From the NCBI RefSeq assembly GCF_032144095.1, contig NZ_JAVSNJ010000012.1:1-64000 (forward strand): a stretch of 64,000 nucleotides of DNA, written 5' to 3'. Positions 61,520-64,000 of this stretch are shown here, piece after piece. Position 1 is the first letter of the stretch. Every line of letters starts with the position of its first letter. Position numbers and translations under genes: made by a program. This DNA is from Sphaerochaeta sp032144095 (GTDB taxonomy: Bacteria > Spirochaetota > Spirochaetia > Sphaerochaetales > Sphaerochaetaceae). The notes under the pieces were generated by a model. The model was not told where the DNA came from. It did not search any database and saw only the letters and a list, made by a program, of their open reading frames with translations.

Positions 61520-62427
61520 CAGCGTTCTCCTTCATAAAAAATCCAGCTTTTGCTCGTTGCAAACAGAAGTATGGTAAGTATGGCAATGAGGATGAAAAAC
61601 ACAAAGGAAATGGCCCCAGCATACCCCAGCTGATTGGACACAAAGGCATACCGGTACATAAGGTAAGTTATGTAGGTCGAGGCATTTCCAGGTCCTCCGT
61701 TGGTCAATGCAAGGGCGGGGGTCACTATCTGCATATTGGTGATGAGGGCCATCAGCAGATTGTAGAAGATAATCGGGGTCATGCAGGGAATGGTGACATG
61801 CAGGAATCGCTGGAAGCCATTTGCACCATCAATCTCTGCTGCATCATGGTAGACCTGTGGGACATTCTGCAGACCTGCCAGAAAAATGACGATAAGGTTT
61901 CCCGAAAGCCAGACGGCTATCAGGGCGAGGGATGGCCCGACAAGGGAAGAATCTGCCAGGAACCTCACTTTCTGAACTCCAAACGTTGAGAGGATGTAGT
62001 TGAAAAGCCCAAAGTTGGATTCATAGAGCCAGGACCATCCGATGTAGACTGCCATTGCAGGCAATACATACGGCAGATAGAAAATGGCACGAAAGAATCC
62101 ACGGGCTGGGATCTTCCGGTTGAGCAAAATCGCAATGAAGAGTGAGTAGACCATGCTTCCGAGAACCGCAAGCAGGCTGAAATAGAGTGTCACCTTCAAC
62201 GAATCCCGAAAGTACGGGTCGACGGTAAAAAGACGGATGTAGTTCTGGAGGCCCACAAAGACTGGATCCGGAGCACCCTTCCCCCACTTGAAGAATCCCA
62301 GGACACACACGCTTACCAGCGGGATATAGGTCAGGAAAACCAAGCCGATGATAGAGGGTAAGAGGCATAGGTAGGCAGCCCTTGACTCACTTCTCTTCCC
62401 TAGATATTTCCCGTCTCTCTGTCGCAT
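61519..62427 (-). CDS. Sugar ABC transporter permease, MalF type
   Basis: 302 residues with six membrane helices and the EAA loop VYHDAAEIDGANGFQRFLHVTIP. GGAGG lies eight bases before ATG 62427, so the frame from 62472 is too long. It pairs with the MalG-type permease downstream. Confidence 0.93.
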   Translation of the reverse strand: MRQRDGKYLGKRSESRAAYLCLLPSIIGLVFLTYIPLVSVCVLGFFKWGKGAPDPVFVGLQNYIRLFTVDPYFRDSLKVTLYFSLLAVLGSMVYSLFIAILLNRKIPARGFFRAIFYLPYVLPAMAVYIGWSWLYESNFGLFNYILSTFGVQKVRFLADSSLVGPSLALIAVWLSGNLIVIFLAGLQNVPQVYHDAAEIDGANGFQRFLHVTIPCMTPIIFYNLLMALITNMQIVTPALALTNGGPGNASTYITYLMYRYAFVSNQLGYAGAISFVFFILIAILTILLFATSKSWIFYEGER

Positions 62428-62489
62428 CCAATACCCTCCAACATGCAGGAGACAATGGGGGTTTAACCCCACTGTCCCTGCTTGTGCAA

Positions 62490-63836
62490 TTACATACCGC
62501 CCTTGAAGGCCGAGACCAGTGAGGGGTAACTGCCCTCAATAGCCTGCTTCGCACTCTTCTTTCCTGTCCAGACCTCTCCAAGCACTGAACCCAGAAGGGT
62601 GTTGAAATCATTGGTGTTGTTCACATAGTACCAGGAGGTGGATCGTGCATACCCACGGGCATAGTCAACAACAGCACTCTTATACTCAGCATACGGCGGG
62701 AAGTTGGGGTTTTCTACCCACTTTCGTGTCAAACTCTCATCAGTATACCACTTGTCAAGCACTGGCATCCAAATACCAGTCTCGATCAGTGACCAGCTGT
62801 TCTCTTCCTGCATATACCATTTCACCCATTCCATAGCCTCTTGCGGGTGTTTGGACTGGCTGAATACGACGTTCGGTCCACCGGTTCCAATGGTCACCTT
62901 CTCTTTCATGAAAGGAAGGACAGCAACACCGTAGTCCAGGCCTTCGCTCCGGGCGGAAGCGAGACTGGTCCCGACATTCCATGCACCGTTGGTGGTCATG
63001 GCACAAGTTCCTGCAATGAGAGAGCGCTGGACGCCATCATCGGTCAGGCCCGAGGAGAGAGGGGCAACGTGATGCACCAGATAGAGGTCTGCAATCTTCT
63101 GCAGGGCATCGATGGCAGCACTATCGTTGATGATGACCTTCGATCCATCAGCACTGTAGAATCCACTTCCGTTGCTCAGGCACCAAACTTCCAGTTGCCA
63201 GGTAAGGTTCTCAACCATGGCGCCATACTGGACGATGGCATTGGGATTGAACTTTGGGCTTGTGGCGTTGTTTCCGTTCGCATCCAGTGTCAGCAGCTTG
63301 GCGTTGGCGACAAACTGGTCCCAGTTCCATGCATTCTTTGCATCAGCGGGAGGATAGGCCAGCCCAGCCTTGTCAAACATCGCCTTGTTGTAGTAGAGCA
63401 GAAGGATTTCGTTGGCAGCCGAATAGGCAACAGGTTTACCTTCATAGCGGAAGACCAAGGAATCCAAAGGTTTGGAATCATTTGGGCCATACATCTTCGA
63501 GACATCGTACAGGAGTCCACTCTCTGCAAACTGCAGGACCCCAGCCTCACTCATGATACCGCAATCCGGGAGGTTCTTAGCCGTTGCCAGGGTATTGAGT
63601 TTGGTCACGTAGGTGTCATGCGGGATGGCCATGATCTCTACGGAAATACGGTTTTGTGATGCATTGAAGGTATCGGCAACCTTCTGCACTGCGGCTCCTT
63701 CATCAGGAGTCCCCCAATAGGAATAGGTGACCTTTACACGGGAATCAGCAGCAGCTGCTTCCTTGGTGCCAGCTGCCATCAAGCTGAATACCATGAAAAC
63801 ACAGAGTAAAACGGTCAGCAAAGCTCTTTTTTTCAT
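62490..63836 (-). CDS. Sugar ABC transporter solute-binding protein
   Basis: 448 residues of the family 1 extracellular solute-binding proteins. A signal peptide (MKKRALLTVLLCVFMVFSLMA, cleavage near AAG) directs it to the periplasm. No lipobox Cys. The core VTYSYWGTPDEGAAVQKVAD and later GNNATSPKFNPNAIVQYGAM are typical of oligosaccharide or glycerol-phosphate binders. It is first in the leftward sugar operon. The ligand is not evident. Confidence 0.92.
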   Translation of the reverse strand: MKKRALLTVLLCVFMVFSLMAAGTKEAAAADSRVKVTYSYWGTPDEGAAVQKVADTFNASQNRISVEIMAIPHDTYVTKLNTLATAKNLPDCGIMSEAGVLQFAESGLLYDVSKMYGPNDSKPLDSLVFRYEGKPVAYSAANEILLLYYNKAMFDKAGLAYPPADAKNAWNWDQFVANAKLLTLDANGNNATSPKFNPNAIVQYGAMVENLTWQLEVWCLSNGSGFYSADGSKVIINDSAAIDALQKIADLYLVHHVAPLSSGLTDDGVQRSLIAGTCAMTTNGAWNVGTSLASARSEGLDYGVAVLPFMKEKVTIGTGGPNVVFSQSKHPQEAMEWVKWYMQEENSWSLIETGIWMPVLDKWYTDESLTRKWVENPNFPPYAEYKSAVVDYARGYARSTSWYYVNNTNDFNTLLGSVLGEVWTGKKSAKQAIEGSYPSLVSAFKGGM

Positions 63837-63855
63837 TGTTTACCATCCTTTTTTT

Positions 63856-63874
63856 ATCATACCAGCAACGCTGG
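63856..63874 (-). promoter_or_regulatory. -10 box and palindromic operator of the sugar operon
   Basis: Read leftward, TATGAT (63861-63856) is the likely -10 box. CCAGC-GTT-GCTGG (63874-63862) abuts it upstream, in the spacer, where a repressor would block polymerase. No good -35 is seen, so an activator may also be needed. Confidence 0.45.
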
Positions 63875-63941
63875 CTTGCATAACCTATATTCGACAAAGA
63901 TGCTGGAACACCACCATCTCCCCCGGCTTGCGATTTCCCCA

Positions 63942-63962
63942 CAGGCAGTAGGGTACTGCCTG
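63942..63962. repeat. Perfect 9-bp inverted repeat
   Basis: CAGGCAGTA (63942-63950) and TACTGCCTG (63954-63962) around GGG, upstream of the sugar operon. It may be a further regulator site or end an upstream transcript beyond the window. There is no T run. Confidence 0.4.
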
Positions 63963-64000
63963 CAAGGGTTCTGCCCTCTGCATGAACTTCGCAGGGGCAT

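Noticed and set aside
1..64000. CRISPR arrays, insertion sequences, prophage, integrase-att sites
   Set aside because: No regularly spaced direct repeats, transposase or phage genes were seen on either strand.

Overview
This 64 kb window looks like a stretch of the main chromosome of a free-living or gut-dwelling anaerobic spirochaete. A Sphaerochaeta-like organism is my best guess, by inference only. Pointers are: two divergent EF-G paralogues; a fused dehydroquinate dehydratase/shikimate dehydrogenase; a bacterial XPB helicase with its partner; a fused 4TM/12TM TRAP permease; gram-negative-style rseP and murD; and moderate G+C with many GTG/TTG starts. I see no insertion sequence, phage, CRISPR array or other mobile element. 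Coding density is very high and several gene pairs overlap at their ends.

Layout: 0.2-3.2 kb carries a MATE exporter, a ComM/YifB AAA protein and a tRNA-Lys/tRNA-Glu unit. 3.4-8.3 kb carries a cation/proton antiporter, an M42 aminopeptidase, an aldehyde dehydrogenase and a secreted TPR-like protein. 8.4-17.4 kb carries AraD, two divergent ClC proteins, a Zn/Cd-type P1B ATPase, an EF-G and a small XRE regulator. 17.4-25.5 kb is a leftward catabolic island: fused TRAP permease, TAXI binding protein, PCC-domain protein, CoA-disulfide-reductase-like flavoenzyme, DapA-family lyase, cysteine desulfidase-like protein and a Crp/Fnr regulator.

25.5-36.5 kb carries an EF-G-like GTPase lacking the catalytic His, then trmB-mfd, an inositol-phosphatase-family enzyme, a YhhQ queuosine-precursor transporter, a P-loop NTPase coupled to an ACT-like protein, and nrdR facing a dGTPase. 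36.6-43.7 kb is an unusual operon (membrane protein, divergent shikimate kinase, chorismate synthase, XPB helicase, PF13625-type partner) that abuts a convergent fused aroDE. 43.8-52.8 kb carries an ABC-F protein, maf, then rpsB-tsf-frr-uppS-cdsA-dxr-rseP with pyrH missing from its usual place. 52.8-57 kb is the leftward rpsF-ssb-rpsR-(YybS-like)-rplI-dnaB operon, preceded by a leader that can be folded like the S6:S18 autoregulatory RNA.

57-64 kb carries a GGDEF protein, a 30-residue basic AURKAIP1/COX24-type protein, murD and a leftward sugar ABC transporter (binding protein and two permeases).

No wholly new defence or mobile system is visible. The parts most worth following are the XPB plus partner pair behind a divergent shikimate kinase, the TAXI/sulfur-flavoured catabolic island with candidate Crp/Fnr operators, two ribosomal-protein leader RNAs, and the 30-residue ribosomal-type protein. 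Start sites were chosen from visible Shine-Dalgarno (SD) sequences and often differ from the longest open frame. All family assignments are from reading motifs by eye.
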